Positions 1 to 7,688 of a DNA stretch of 14,136 bases are shown here, one piece after another. Under the pieces are notes generated by a model. That model was not told the origin of the DNA. It worked only from the letters and a program-made list of their open reading frames with translations, and made no database searches. The first letter of the stretch is position 1, and each line of letters opens with the position of its first letter. The stretch is from the NCBI GenBank assembly GCA_032907525.1, contig JAJJPM010000110.1, positions 1 to 14,136 on the forward strand. The letters are read 5' to 3'. A program made the translations under genes and the position numbers. Origin of the DNA: JAHJQQ01 sp032907525. GTDB taxonomy: Bacteria; Pseudomonadota; Gammaproteobacteria; Thiohalobacterales; Thiohalobacteraceae.

Positions 1-103
1 TAGGTTCTAGGTTCTAGGTTCTAGGTTCTAGGTTCTAGGTTCTAGGTTCTAGGGGTGTCGGGGAGGGTTTTCCCTCGGCCCTAGTCCCTCATCCCTAGCA
101 CCT
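1..103 (-). repeat. Intergenic heptamer repeat element, copy 1 (downstream of kdsD)
   Basis: The window opens with seven exact tandem copies of TAGGTTC (1-49) plus TAGG, so the array probably continues beyond the left edge. It is followed by a 17-bp core, GGTTTTCCCTCGGCCCT (66-82), and an end motif CCTAGCACCT (94-103). The same core, end motif and heptamers recur, inverted relative to the window, at 7609-7688 after murA. Read on the minus strand the element starts four bases after the kdsD stop codon, so it has the same orientation to its upstream gene as the second copy. I do not recognise a named family and see no coding potential in it. Confidence 0.85.
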
Positions 104-107
104 GCCC

Positions 108-1079
108 TTACACCACCCCCGCGCGCAGCAGGTCGTGCATGCCCAGCGCGCCGACCAGGCGGCGCTCGGCGTCGACCACGAGCAGGCCGTTGATCTTGCT
201 CGCCTGCATGATGGCCAGGGCCTCCGCGGCCAGCATGCCGGGCGGGACGGTCTTGCAGTTGCGGGTCATCAGCTCGCCGACCGGGGTCTTGTGCAGGTTG
301 ATCTCGCGGTCGACGGCGCGCCGCAGGTCGCCATCGGTGAACACGCCGGCGACGCGGCCGTCGGCGTCCAGCACCGCGGTCATCCCTAAGCCCTTGCGGG
401 TCATCTCGTGCAGCGCCTCGGTGAGCGGCGCATCGACGCCCACCTGCGGGATGGTGTCGCCGGTGTGCATGATGTCGTCGATCAGCAGCAGCAGGCGCCT
501 CCCCAGGCTGCCGCCGGGGTGGGCGCGGGCGAAATCCTCGGCGGTGAAGCCGCGCGACTCCAGCAGTGCCACGGCCAGTGCGTCGCCCATGGCCAGCGCG
601 GCGGTGGTGCTGGCGGTCGGTGCCAGTCCGAGCGGGCAGGCCTCCTTCTCCACGCTGACGTCGAGATTGACGTTGGCGGCGCGCGCCAGCGTCGAGTTGG
701 CATTGCCGGTCATGCTGATCAGCGGTATGCCGAGGCGCTTGATCAGCGGCAGGATGGTCAGCAGCTCGCCGGTCTCGCCGGAGTTGGACAGCGCCAGCAC
801 CACGTCCTTGGGCGTGATCATGCCCAGATCGCCGTGGCTGGCCTCGCCGGGGTGCACGAAGAAAGCCGGCGTGCCGGTGCTGGCGAGCGTGGCGGCGATC
901 TTGCCGCCGATGTGGCCCGACTTGCCCATGCCGAGGACCACCACGCGGCCGGTGCAGGCGAGGATGTAGTCGCAGGCGCGGGCGAACTGCGCGTCGATGC
1001 GGCCGGCGAGCGCGCTGACGGCGCGCGCTTCGGTCTCGATGACCGCGAGTCCGAGCGCCTGGAGCTTGTGATCGTTCAT
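108..1079 (-). CDS. kdsD: Arabinose-5-phosphate isomerase KdsD
   Basis: This enzyme interconverts D-ribulose-5-phosphate and D-arabinose-5-phosphate, the entry step to Kdo for the lipopolysaccharide inner core; it is cytoplasmic. The 323-residue product is close to the 328 of E. coli KdsD and aligns with it throughout. An N-terminal SIS sugar-isomerase domain (about 40-180) carries GMGKSGH with Lys53, SNSGETGE with Glu105, KEACPLGLAPT with Glu146 and AHPGG with His187, equivalent to the E. coli catalytic residues. Two CBS domains follow (about 205-323, ending in HDLLRAGVV). The start at 1079 was chosen because the longer frame upstream reads through the HMA gene; the stop of that gene overlaps this ATG by one base (TGATG), indicating translational coupling. 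It is the last gene of the minus-strand operon visible here; kdsC and lpt genes usually follow but would lie outside the window. Confidence 0.95.
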   Translation of the reverse strand: MNDHKLQALGLAVIETEARAVSALAGRIDAQFARACDYILACTGRVVVLGMGKSGHIGGKIAATLASTGTPAFFVHPGEASHGDLGMITPKDVVLALSNSGETGELLTILPLIKRLGIPLISMTGNANSTLARAANVNLDVSVEKEACPLGLAPTASTTAALAMGDALAVALLESRGFTAEDFARAHPGGSLGRRLLLLIDDIMHTGDTIPQVGVDAPLTEALHEMTRKGLGMTAVLDADGRVAGVFTDGDLRRAVDREINLHKTPVGELMTRNCKTVPPGMLAAEALAIMQASKINGLLVVDAERRLVGALGMHDLLRAGVV

Positions 1080-1276
1080 CAGGCTTCCGGGTAGCCGAGC
1101 TCTTTGAGCTTGGCGCTGAGCTGCGCGCGATCGAGGCCGCTGCCGGTGACGTCGACCTTGCCGCCGTCGATGACGACCGCGACCGATTCGACGCCGGGCA
1201 GGCCGCCCAGACCCTGCTCGATGGCCTTGACGCAGCCGCCGCATTTGACGTTCTTGACGGTGAATGTTTCCTGCAT
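1079..1276 (-). CDS. Small HMA-domain (CopZ-like) metal-binding protein
   Basis: A 65-residue protein that is a single heavy-metal-associated fold: a beta strand (ETFTVKNV), the CxxC metal-binding site KCGGC (Cys12, Cys15), then a helix (VKAIEQGLGGLPGV) and the strand SVAVVIDGGKVDVTG. The family binds Cu(I) or related soft metals and serves as a cytosolic chaperone or as a domain of P-type ATPases; here it stands alone. The residue before the CxxC is Lys rather than the common Met or Thr, so the metal is uncertain. A GAAGG ribosome binding site lies ahead of the ATG at 1276. It lies 44 bases after the antiporter gene and overlaps the kdsD start by one base. No metal ATPase is nearby, so its partner is unknown. 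Confidence 0.85.
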   Translation of the reverse strand: MQETFTVKNVKCGGCVKAIEQGLGGLPGVESVAVVIDGGKVDVTGSGLDRAQLSAKLKELGYPEA

Positions 1277-1298
1277 GGGATTACCTTCGCTGATGGTT

Positions 1299-1313
1299 CC
1301 GGCCCGGGGCCGG
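1299..1313 (-). other. Short GC hairpin between caxA and the HMA gene
   Basis: Six-base perfect arms CCGGCC/GGCCGG surround a three-base loop in the 44-base gap after the antiporter stop codon. There is no U-tract on the transcript, so it is not a canonical intrinsic terminator. It could stabilise an RNA end or reduce readthrough; that role is inferred only. Confidence 0.35.
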
Positions 1314-1320
1314 TTCGGTT

Positions 1321-2298
1321 TCAGGCGCCCGTGGCGCGCGCGCTGAAGTATAACAAGGTCTGATAGCCGAGGTAGCAGGCCAGCAGCAGGGCGCCCTTGC
1401 TGCGGTGGATGGTTCCCGGTCCGCGGAAGCCGTAGGCCATGAGGAAGAACAGCACCGTCAGCCCGATCATCGCCGGGTAGTCGCGGGTCAGCACGTCGGC
1501 GCTGATCTCCAGCGGCCGGATCAGACCCGGCAGGCCGAGCACGACCAGCAGGTTGAACAGATTGGAGCCGATGACGTTGCCGACGGCGATGTCGTGCTCG
1601 CGCTTCAGCGCGCTGACGATGGACGCCGCCAGTTCCGGCAGACTGGTGCCCAGCGCGACGATGGTCAGGCCGATGATGAGGTCGCTCACGCCCAGCGCCT
1701 GCGCGATGCCGACGGCACCCCACACCAGCAGCCGCGAACTGAGCAGCAGCACGGTCAGACCGACCGCCAGCCACAGCAGCGCCATCGCCGTACGCATGTC
1801 GCGCGGGATCTCTTCGGAGAACTCCGTGACCAGCGGATCCTCGTTGCGGCCCGTCAGGGCCATGCGCAGCATCCACGCCAGCATCACCAGGAACCCGGCG
1901 AGCAGCACCGTGCCGTCGGTGCGGCTCAGGTCGCCGTCCAGGAGCAGGAACAGGCCGGCGATCATCACGCCCAGCAGGACCGGCAGTTCCCGCTTGAGCG
2001 TCCTGGAGTTGATGTCCAGCGGCGCGATCAGGGCGGTGACGCCGAGGATCAGGGCGATGTTCGTGATGTTCGAGCCGATGGCGTTGCCCACCGCGATGCC
2101 CGCGTTGCCCTGCCAGGCGGCCATTGCGGAGACCAGCATCTCCGGGGCGGACGTGCCGAAGCCGACGATGGTCAGGCCGATGACGAGCGGCGAGACGCCC
2201 AGGTTGCGGGCCAGGGCGGCGGCGCCGGTCACGAAGCGGTCGGCGCCCCAGACCAGCAGCGCGAAGCCGCCGATGATGGTCAGTATGAAGATCGTCAT
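1321..2298 (-). CDS. caxA: Calcium/sodium antiporter family protein (YrbG/CaxA)
   Basis: A 325-residue inner-membrane exchanger of the CaCA (Ca2+/cation antiporter) superfamily, almost entirely hydrophobic, with about ten membrane segments. The two inverted halves each carry the family's alpha-repeat: GFGTSAPE (46-53) with GNAIGSNITN (71-80), and ALGTSLPE (215-222) with GNVIGSNLFN (240-249). The central hydrophilic loop (about 147-170) is acidic. The length equals that of E. coli YrbG (325 residues), which also sits beside kdsD. Family members exchange Ca2+ for Na+ or H+, but the physiological ion of the YrbG branch is not settled. It lies 36 bases after the zinc-ribbon gene and 44 bases before the HMA gene. 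No clear Shine-Dalgarno sequence precedes the ATG. Confidence 0.9.
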   Translation of the reverse strand: MTIFILTIIGGFALLVWGADRFVTGAAALARNLGVSPLVIGLTIVGFGTSAPEMLVSAMAAWQGNAGIAVGNAIGSNITNIALILGVTALIAPLDINSRTLKRELPVLLGVMIAGLFLLLDGDLSRTDGTVLLAGFLVMLAWMLRMALTGRNEDPLVTEFSEEIPRDMRTAMALLWLAVGLTVLLLSSRLLVWGAVGIAQALGVSDLIIGLTIVALGTSLPELAASIVSALKREHDIAVGNVIGSNLFNLLVVLGLPGLIRPLEISADVLTRDYPAMIGLTVLFFLMAYGFRGPGTIHRSKGALLLACYLGYQTLLYFSARATGA

Positions 2299-2334
2299 TG
2301 ATGTCGATACGTGGCTGCGTGAGGCCCGGTCCGG

Positions 2335-2520
2335 TCAGCGTGCCTCGATCCGGGTGGCGCCGCAGCGGCTGCAGCGGTAGCGCGTCACCAGGCGGCCGGT
2401 CTTGACGTCGAAGGGCGTGCCGGGTTCCGCCTCCCATTTGTGGAAGCCGCGCCGGCACAGGGTCTTGCCCTGGTGCTTGTCGGCGGCGCGCGGGCGCTTG
2501 AACGGTACGACGTTACTCAT
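2335..2520 (-). CDS. Small zinc-ribbon-like protein of unknown function
   Basis: A 61-residue basic protein. Potential metal ligands are Cys22 and His27 (LCRRGFHKW) followed by Cys50 and Cys53 (RYRCSRCGATR), a spacing typical of a small zinc ribbon. The N-terminus (MSNVVPFKRPRA) looks like a short disordered tail. I recognise the CxxGxHxW...CxRCG pattern as one seen in small proteobacterial hypothetical proteins, but no function follows from it. The ATG at 2520 was chosen because a sigma-70-like promoter at 2553-2580 lies just upstream and residues further upstream in frame are low-complexity and unlike the rest. It would be the first gene of the operon leading to caxA, the HMA gene and kdsD. 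The Shine-Dalgarno match is poor. Confidence 0.7.
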   Translation of the reverse strand: MSNVVPFKRPRAADKHQGKTLCRRGFHKWEAEPGTPFDVKTGRLVTRYRCSRCGATRIEAR

Positions 2521-2552
2521 GGGGGCCGGAGGTCCAGGCTCGGGTGCCCGCC

Positions 2553-2580
2553 ATGATACACAGATGCGGTGGGCTGCCAA
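2553..2580 (-). promoter_or_regulatory. Sigma-70-like promoter for the zinc-ribbon/caxA/HMA/kdsD operon
   Basis: Read on the minus strand, TTGGCA (2580-2575, five of six matches to the -35 consensus) and TATCAT (2558-2553, five of six matches to -10) are separated by 16 bases. Transcription would begin near 2546, giving a leader of about 26 bases to the ATG at 2520. This is the best promoter match in the window. Confidence 0.6.
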
Positions 2581-2598
2581 GGCGGCAAAAGGGGGGTT

Positions 2599-2616
2599 TG
2601 TTGCAGATCGGCAACA
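2599..2616. promoter_or_regulatory. Candidate operator dyad in the divergent region
   Basis: Perfect six-base inverted arms TGTTGC and GCAACA with a six-base spacer. It lies about 55-70 bases upstream of the predicted start of the minus-strand operon and within the upstream region of mlaF. The shape fits a helix-turn-helix regulator site, but I recognise no specific regulator, and a hairpin of this size can arise by chance. Confidence 0.3.
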
Positions 2617-2901
2617 TGTCCGGTGCCGGGCGCGGAACGGCCGGCGGGCGACGGATCGCGGTCGAACCGGCTGAGCCACTGAGAAAAATGAACGAAAGGG
2701 CTGGCAACTGCCCGGCTGGAATGGGACAATCGCGGGGCAAAAGAGCAACATGCAGTTGACGGACGATCCGGCCTTGGCAAGACTGTGTCCCGCCGCGACC
2801 GCGCCCGAGGGCGGGGCGACGGGAGAGACCTGCCGCGGGGGACGTCCCGCAGCCACCCCGGGGCCTCACCAAACCTCCTCCACATCCTTCTGATCAGCCG
2901 A

Positions 2902-3747
2902 ATGTCCGCAACCTCCGAACAGAACGGGAACGACAGCCTGGTGCAGGTGCGCGGCCTGCGCTTCGCCCGCGGCACCCGCTGGATATTCGACGGCGTCGAT
3001 CTGGACATCCAGCGCGGCAAGGTCACGGCCATCATGGGGCCGAGCGGCACCGGCAAGACCACCCTGCTGCGCCTCATCGGCGGCCAGCTCAGGCCGCACG
3101 CCGGCAGCATCGTCGTCGACGGCGAGGAAGTGCCGCGGCTGCGGCACGACGGGCTGTACCGCCTGCGCAAGCGCATGGGCATGCTGTTCCAGAGCGGGGC
3201 CCTGCTCACGGATCTGAGCGTCTTCGACAATGTCGCCTTCCCGCTGCGGGAACATACCCGTCTCCCCGAGGTCATGATCCGCGACCTGGTGCTGATGAAG
3301 CTGCAGGCGGTCGGCCTGCGCGGGGCGCGCGACCTGATGCCGAGCCAGCTGTCCGGCGGCATGGCGCGGCGGGTGGCGCTGGCGCGGGCGATCGCCCTCG
3401 ATCCGATGATGATCATGTACGACGAGCCCTTCGGCGGTCAGGACCCGATTTCCATGGGTGCACTGGTGCAGCTCATCCGGCTGCTCAACGACGCGCTGGA
3501 CCTGACCTCGATCATCGTCTCGCACGACGTCCAGGAGACCGCCGCCATCGCCGACTACATCTATGTGCTGTCGGAGGGCAGGGTGGTGGAGCACGGCACG
3601 CCCGAGGCGCTCAACCGCTCGCCGTCGCCGTGGGTGAACCAGTTCATGCACGGCCTGCCCGACGGCCCGGTGCCGTTCCACTATCCGGCGCCGGCCTACC
3701 GGGACGATCTGCTGGCGGGCGGCCAGGGCGGGAGCGGAAGACGATGA
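2902..3747 (+). CDS. mlaF: Phospholipid ABC transporter ATP-binding protein MlaF
   Basis: The cytoplasmic ATPase of the MlaFEDB complex, which drives phospholipid movement between the inner membrane and the periplasmic carrier MlaC. The 281-residue product has Walker A GPSGTGKTT (46-54), a Q-loop (FQSGA, Gln97), signature LSGGMARR (150-157), Walker B IMYDEP with catalytic Glu175, and the H-loop His (VSHDV, His208). REHTRLP, EPFGGQDP and the C-terminal DGPVPFHYPA match E. coli MlaF specifically rather than ABC proteins in general. The open frame extends upstream to 2785, but those 39 residues are proline/arginine-rich and absent from E. coli MlaF, so the ATG at 2902 is preferred; its ribosome binding site is weak. 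It is the first gene of mlaFEDCB. Confidence 0.95.
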   Translation: MSATSEQNGNDSLVQVRGLRFARGTRWIFDGVDLDIQRGKVTAIMGPSGTGKTTLLRLIGGQLRPHAGSIVVDGEEVPRLRHDGLYRLRKRMGMLFQSGALLTDLSVFDNVAFPLREHTRLPEVMIRDLVLMKLQAVGLRGARDLMPSQLSGGMARRVALARAIALDPMMIMYDEPFGGQDPISMGALVQLIRLLNDALDLTSIIVSHDVQETAAIADYIYVLSEGRVVEHGTPEALNRSPSPWVNQFMHGLPDGPVPFHYPAPAYRDDLLAGGQGGSGRR

Positions 3748-3766
3748 TGCGGACGGTGCCGACGTG

Positions 3767-4546
3767 ATGGACTGGCTGCAACGGCTGGGCCACGGGGCGC
3801 TCGGGGTGTTCGAGCGCCTGGGGCGGGGCAACCTGTTTCTGCTGCAGGTGCTGGCTGGCCTGCCGAGCCTGCTGGCGCGACCGCGCCTGGTGGTTCTGCA
3901 GATGCACTCCGTGGGCGTACTGTCGCTGGTGATCATCGTGGTGTCCGGGCTGTTCGTGGGCATGGTGCTGGGGCTGCAGGGCTACAATACGCTGGTCGAT
4001 TTCGGGGCCGCGGAGTCGCTGGGCGTGGTGGTGGCGCTGTCCCTGGTACGCGAGCTGGGGCCGGTGGTGGCCGCGCTGCTGTTCGCGGGCCGTGCCGGCT
4101 CGGCGCTCACTGCCGAGATCGGTCTGATGAAGGCCACCGAGCAGCTGTCGGGCATGGAGATGATGGCCGTCGATCCCATCCGCCGGGTGATCGGCCCGCG
4201 CTTCCTGGCGGGCTTCCTGTCCATGCCGTTGCTGGCCGCCATCTTCAGCGCGGTCGGCGTGCTCGGCGGCTATTTCGTCGGCGTGGGGCTGCTGGGCGTG
4301 GACAGCGGGGCCTTCTGGTCGCAGATGCAGGACAAGGTGGACCTGCACGAGGACATCTACAACGGCGTCATCAAGAGCGTCGTGTTCGGTGTGGTCGCGA
4401 CCTGGATCGCCGTCTTCGAGGGCTATGACGCGGTGCCCACCTCGGAAGGCGTGAGCCGGGCGACGACCCGCACGGTGGTTCACACGGCGCTGGCCGTGCT
4501 GGGCCTGGATTTCGTCTTGACGGCGCTGATGTTCGGGGACATTTGA
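3767..4546 (+). CDS. mlaE: Phospholipid ABC transporter permease MlaE
   Basis: The inner-membrane permease of the Mla system. The 259-residue product (E. coli has 260) has an amphipathic N-terminus, then membrane segments beginning at VGVLSLVIIVVSGLFVGMVLG. The most conserved stretch of the family is present: VRELGPVVAALLFAGRAGSALTAEIG, then MKATEQLSGMEMMAVDP, the coupling region to the ATPase. The C-terminal ATTRTVVHTALAVLGLDFVLTALMFG closely matches E. coli. GTG (3764) and ATG (3767) are adjacent in-frame starts; ATG is chosen, and the alternative adds one residue. It follows mlaF by about 20 bases and precedes mlaD by three, so co-translation is likely. Confidence 0.95.
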   Translation: MDWLQRLGHGALGVFERLGRGNLFLLQVLAGLPSLLARPRLVVLQMHSVGVLSLVIIVVSGLFVGMVLGLQGYNTLVDFGAAESLGVVVALSLVRELGPVVAALLFAGRAGSALTAEIGLMKATEQLSGMEMMAVDPIRRVIGPRFLAGFLSMPLLAAIFSAVGVLGGYFVGVGLLGVDSGAFWSQMQDKVDLHEDIYNGVIKSVVFGVVATWIAVFEGYDAVPTSEGVSRATTRTVVHTALAVLGLDFVLTALMFGDI

Positions 4547-4549
4547 GAA

Positions 4550-5023
4550 ATGGAACGGATCAGAACGATTGAGATTGGGGTAGGGTTGTTCGTCGCGGCG
4601 GGCCTGGCGGCGCTGTTCATGCTGGCCATGCAGGTGAGCAACCTCAGCACGATGTCCAACGAACAGGGCTATGAGCTGATCGCGCGCTTCGAGAACGTCG
4701 GCGGCCTGAAGGTCCGCTCGCCCGTATCGGTGGCGGGCGTGCGCGTCGGGCGGGTGGCCGACATCAGTTTCGACAACGAGACCTACGAGGCCATCGTGCG
4801 CATGAACATCGAGCCCCGGTATGACAGCTTCCCGACGGATACGTCGGCGCGGATCTTCACCGCCGGCCTGCTCGGCGAGCAGTACGTCGCCCTCGAGCCG
4901 GGCGGTGCCGAGGAGGTGCTCAAGGCCGGCGACAGCATCCAGCTGACGCAGTCGGCGCTGGTGCTGGAGCAGATCATCGGCCAGTTCCTGTTCAGCAAGG
5001 CTTCGGAAGGGAGTGCCCAATGA
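4550..5023 (+). CDS. mlaD: MCE-domain substrate-binding subunit MlaD
   Basis: A membrane-anchored MCE protein that forms a periplasmic hexameric ring over MlaE and passes phospholipid to or from MlaC. The 157 residues comprise one N-terminal membrane anchor (about 8-28), the MCE domain (about 38-118) with PVSVAGVRVGRV and the pore-loop region FTAGLLGEQYVAL, and a C-terminal helix (about 133-150) rich in Leu and Ile that in homologues lines the central channel. It is shorter than E. coli MlaD (183 residues), the difference lying in the C-terminal tail. Its stop codon overlaps the mlaC start (ATGA at 5020-5023). Confidence 0.94.
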   Translation: MERIRTIEIGVGLFVAAGLAALFMLAMQVSNLSTMSNEQGYELIARFENVGGLKVRSPVSVAGVRVGRVADISFDNETYEAIVRMNIEPRYDSFPTDTSARIFTAGLLGEQYVALEPGGAEEVLKAGDSIQLTQSALVLEQIIGQFLFSKASEGSAQ

Positions 5024-5643
5024 GAACGACGACGGCGTTGCGTCTGCCGGCAATGTTTCTGGCGCTGCTGCTCGGCACGGCGACGGCCTGGGCGCAGCCG
5101 GAGGAACCCGGCGCGCTGGTGCGCGAGACCTCGGACCGCATGCTGGCGGTCCTGAAGGAGCAGCACGACGCCATCAAGTCGGAGCCTGCCCGGCTGTACG
5201 GCCTGGTGCACGAGATCGTGCTGCCCCATTTCGATTTCGAGCGCATGTCGCGCTGGGTGCTGGGCAAGCACTGGCGCCAGGCGAATGCCCAGCAGCAGCA
5301 GGAATTCGTCAATCAGTTCCGCACCCTGCTGGTGCGCACCTACGGCACGGCGCTGCTGGAGTACACCGACCAGCAGGTCAGGTTCCTGCCCGCGCGCATC
5401 AGCGCCGACGGCAAGGACGCCACGGTCCGTACCGAGGTGGTGAAGCCCGGCGCGCCGGCGATTCCGATCAATTACAGCATGTATCTCGGCGACAAGGGCT
5501 GGAAGGTGTACGACGTGGTCATCGATGGCATCAGCCTGGTGTCGAACTACCGCACCACCTTCGCCAGCGAAATCAGGAGTCACGGCATCGATGCGCTCAT
5601 CAAGCGCCTCGCGGACCGCAATGCCACGGGCGGTGAGGTGTGA
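5020..5643 (+). CDS. mlaC: Periplasmic phospholipid carrier MlaC
   Basis: A soluble periplasmic lipid carrier that shuttles phospholipids between the outer-membrane MlaA complex and the inner-membrane MlaFEDB complex. The 207-residue product (E. coli 211) has a typical Sec signal peptide: basic MRTTTALR, hydrophobic LPAMFLALLLG, and a probable cleavage after AWA (about residue 25). The mature region has the family features VLPHFDFERMSRWVLGKHW and the C-terminal GWKVYDVVIDGISLVSNYR. The ATG overlaps the mlaD stop, and its own stop overlaps the GTG start of mlaB (GTGA). mlaA is not in this window; it is usually encoded elsewhere. Confidence 0.95.
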   Translation: MRTTTALRLPAMFLALLLGTATAWAQPEEPGALVRETSDRMLAVLKEQHDAIKSEPARLYGLVHEIVLPHFDFERMSRWVLGKHWRQANAQQQQEFVNQFRTLLVRTYGTALLEYTDQQVRFLPARISADGKDATVRTEVVKPGAPAIPINYSMYLGDKGWKVYDVVIDGISLVSNYRTTFASEIRSHGIDALIKRLADRNATGGEV

Positions 5644-5945
5644 GCGACGGCAGCATCCGGCGTGCGCCGGACGGGCGGCTGCTGCTGGCGGGGGAGCTGA
5701 GCTTCGCCACCGTGCCGCAGCTGTGGGACGAGGCCCGGGACCTGCTGCGGGATGCCGGTGACCTGCGCGTCGACCTCAAGGACGTGCAGCGCTCCGACAG
5801 CGCCGGCCTGGCGCTGCTGGTCGAATGGATGCGTGCGGCCCGGCGGCTGGGCAAGCCCGTCGAGTTCCTGAACATCCCCCCGCAGATGCTGGCCATCGCC
5901 CGGGTCAGCAGCCTCGACCAGATCCTGCCGCTCAGCCGCGGCTAG
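5640..5945 (+). CDS. mlaB: STAS-domain regulatory subunit MlaB
   Basis: A 101-residue single STAS domain that binds MlaF on the cytoplasmic side and is needed for assembly or activity of the transporter. The core motif VDLKDVQRSDSAGLALLVEWMRAA has the central Ser in the position that is phosphorylatable in anti-sigma antagonists and is Thr or Ser in MlaB proteins. GTG is the start: it overlaps the mlaC stop by three bases, and no ATG gives a full-length domain. It is the last mla gene; 144 bases separate it from ibaG. Confidence 0.92.
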   Translation: MSDGSIRRAPDGRLLLAGELSFATVPQLWDEARDLLRDAGDLRVDLKDVQRSDSAGLALLVEWMRAARRLGKPVEFLNIPPQMLAIARVSSLDQILPLSRG

Positions 5946-5996
5946 CCGCCGCGCCGTCTCCGCGGGCCGGACCGGCGGAGCCGGGGCCGCGCAGGA

Positions 5997-6027
5997 TTGG
6001 CCAAGGGCCGGGCTTTTTCTATATCAT
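5997..6027 (+). promoter_or_regulatory. Possible promoter for ibaG-murA
   Basis: TTGGCC (5997-6002) and TATATC (6020-6025) are 17 bases apart, each matching four of six consensus positions; the overlapping TATCAT (6022-6027) matches five of six but at a 19-base spacing. It lies in the 144-base gap between mlaB and ibaG, about 65 bases before the ibaG ATG. An internal promoter here would be sensible for the essential murA, but the match is moderate. Confidence 0.35.
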
Positions 6028-6089
6028 GGCGCCCTTTCGACCGCCCGCCGATTCGCGGCGGCGGCGTCGGCAATCGGGACGTGATCACC

Positions 6090-6335
6090 ATGCAAGCGCA
6101 CGAAATCAAACAGCTGATCGAGGCCGGGATCCCCGGCAGCGAGGTCACCGTCAAGGGCGACGGCGACCATTTCGAAGCCATCGTCGTCAGCGAGGCGTTC
6201 GTCGGCCAGAGCACCGTCAAGCAGCACCAGATGGTGTACGGCACCCTCGGCGACCTCATGCGGGCCGAGATCCACGCGCTGGCTCTGCACACCTACACGC
6301 CGGAGCAGTGGAAGAAGAATCCACGCCTGCAATGA
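6090..6335 (+). CDS. ibaG: BolA family protein IbaG
   Basis: An 81-residue BolA-family protein (E. coli IbaG/YrbA has 84). BolA proteins pair with monothiol glutaredoxins (Grx4) and bind iron-sulfur clusters; IbaG is linked to acid stress and envelope homeostasis in known species. Family features are DGDHFEAIVVSEAFVGQSTVKQHQMVYGTLG and the C-terminal AEIHALALHTYTPEQW with conserved histidines. The ATG at 6090 is preferred over an upstream in-frame start at 5997, because the extra 31 residues overlap the presumed promoter and are unlike the family. It lies 13 bases before murA, the usual gammaproteobacterial arrangement. Confidence 0.93.
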   Translation: MQAHEIKQLIEAGIPGSEVTVKGDGDHFEAIVVSEAFVGQSTVKQHQMVYGTLGDLMRAEIHALALHTYTPEQWKKNPRLQ

Positions 6336-6348
6336 GTCCGGAGGACGC

Positions 6349-7608
<1,260 letters not shown>

Positions 7609-7688
7609 GGTGCTAGGTTCTAGGTGCGAGGGCCGAGGGAAAACCTTCTGCCCCAACCCAGCACCTAGAACCTAGAAACTAGAACCTG
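7609..7688 (+). repeat. Intergenic heptamer repeat element, copy 2 (murA-hisG gap)
   Basis: The element fills almost the whole 85-base gap. A perfect 15-base inverted repeat, CTAGGTTCTAGGTGC (7613-7627) against its complement (7661-7675), encloses a 33-base loop. The loop contains the 17-bp core (7629-7645) shared exactly with the element after kdsD. The right side consists of CCTAGAA, CCTAGAA and a one-base variant ACTAGAA (7664-7684). The element follows the murA stop codon directly, in the same orientation as copy 1 relative to kdsD. Confidence 0.85.

Larger units (their letters stand above)
2521..2901. other. Divergent intergenic control region (zinc-ribbon gene / mlaF)
   Basis: This 381-base stretch separates the minus-strand kdsD operon from the plus-strand mla operon. 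I see no convincing gene in it. It holds the minus-strand promoter (2553-2580), a perfect dyad TGTTGC-N6-GCAACA (2599-2616) and a smaller dyad CAAC-N5-GTTG (2746-2758); the string GCAACATG occurs in both places. A possible but weak plus-strand promoter for mlaF is TTGACG (2756-2761) with AAGACT 17 bases further on. If the mlaF start at 2902 is right, its leader is long, roughly 110 bases or more. Confidence 0.5.

Noticed and set aside
1..53. Heptamer array as a CRISPR or telomere-like repeat
   Set aside because: Units are seven bases with no spacers, so it is not CRISPR. The same unit appears in an intergenic element elsewhere in the window, so it is a dispersed repeat and not a chromosome end.
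1277..2458. Minus-strand frame extending the HMA protein upstream to about 459 residues
   Set aside because: The upstream part is an alternative frame of the antiporter gene, rich in Arg, Gly and Pro with no domain; the HMA protein has its own ATG and ribosome binding site at 1276.
2634..2666. Sigma-E-like promoter (GGAAC ... GTCGAA) upstream of mlaF
   Set aside because: The spacing between the two parts is several bases longer than the 16-17 required, and the -35 half lacks the trailing CTT.
2544..2759. 71-codon open frame in the divergent control region
   Set aside because: No ribosome binding site, no recognisable domain, and it overlaps the promoter of the minus-strand operon.
2785..2901. 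N-terminal extension of MlaF by 39 residues
   Set aside because: The extension is Arg/Pro-rich, absent from E. coli MlaF, and the ATG at 2902 gives a family-typical N-terminus.
5958..5980. Hairpin CTCCGC-N11-GCGGAG after mlaB as an intrinsic terminator
   Set aside because: No T-run follows the stem; the nearest T-run (6014-6018) is more than 30 bases away. Transcription into ibaG-murA is commonly continuous in this locus.
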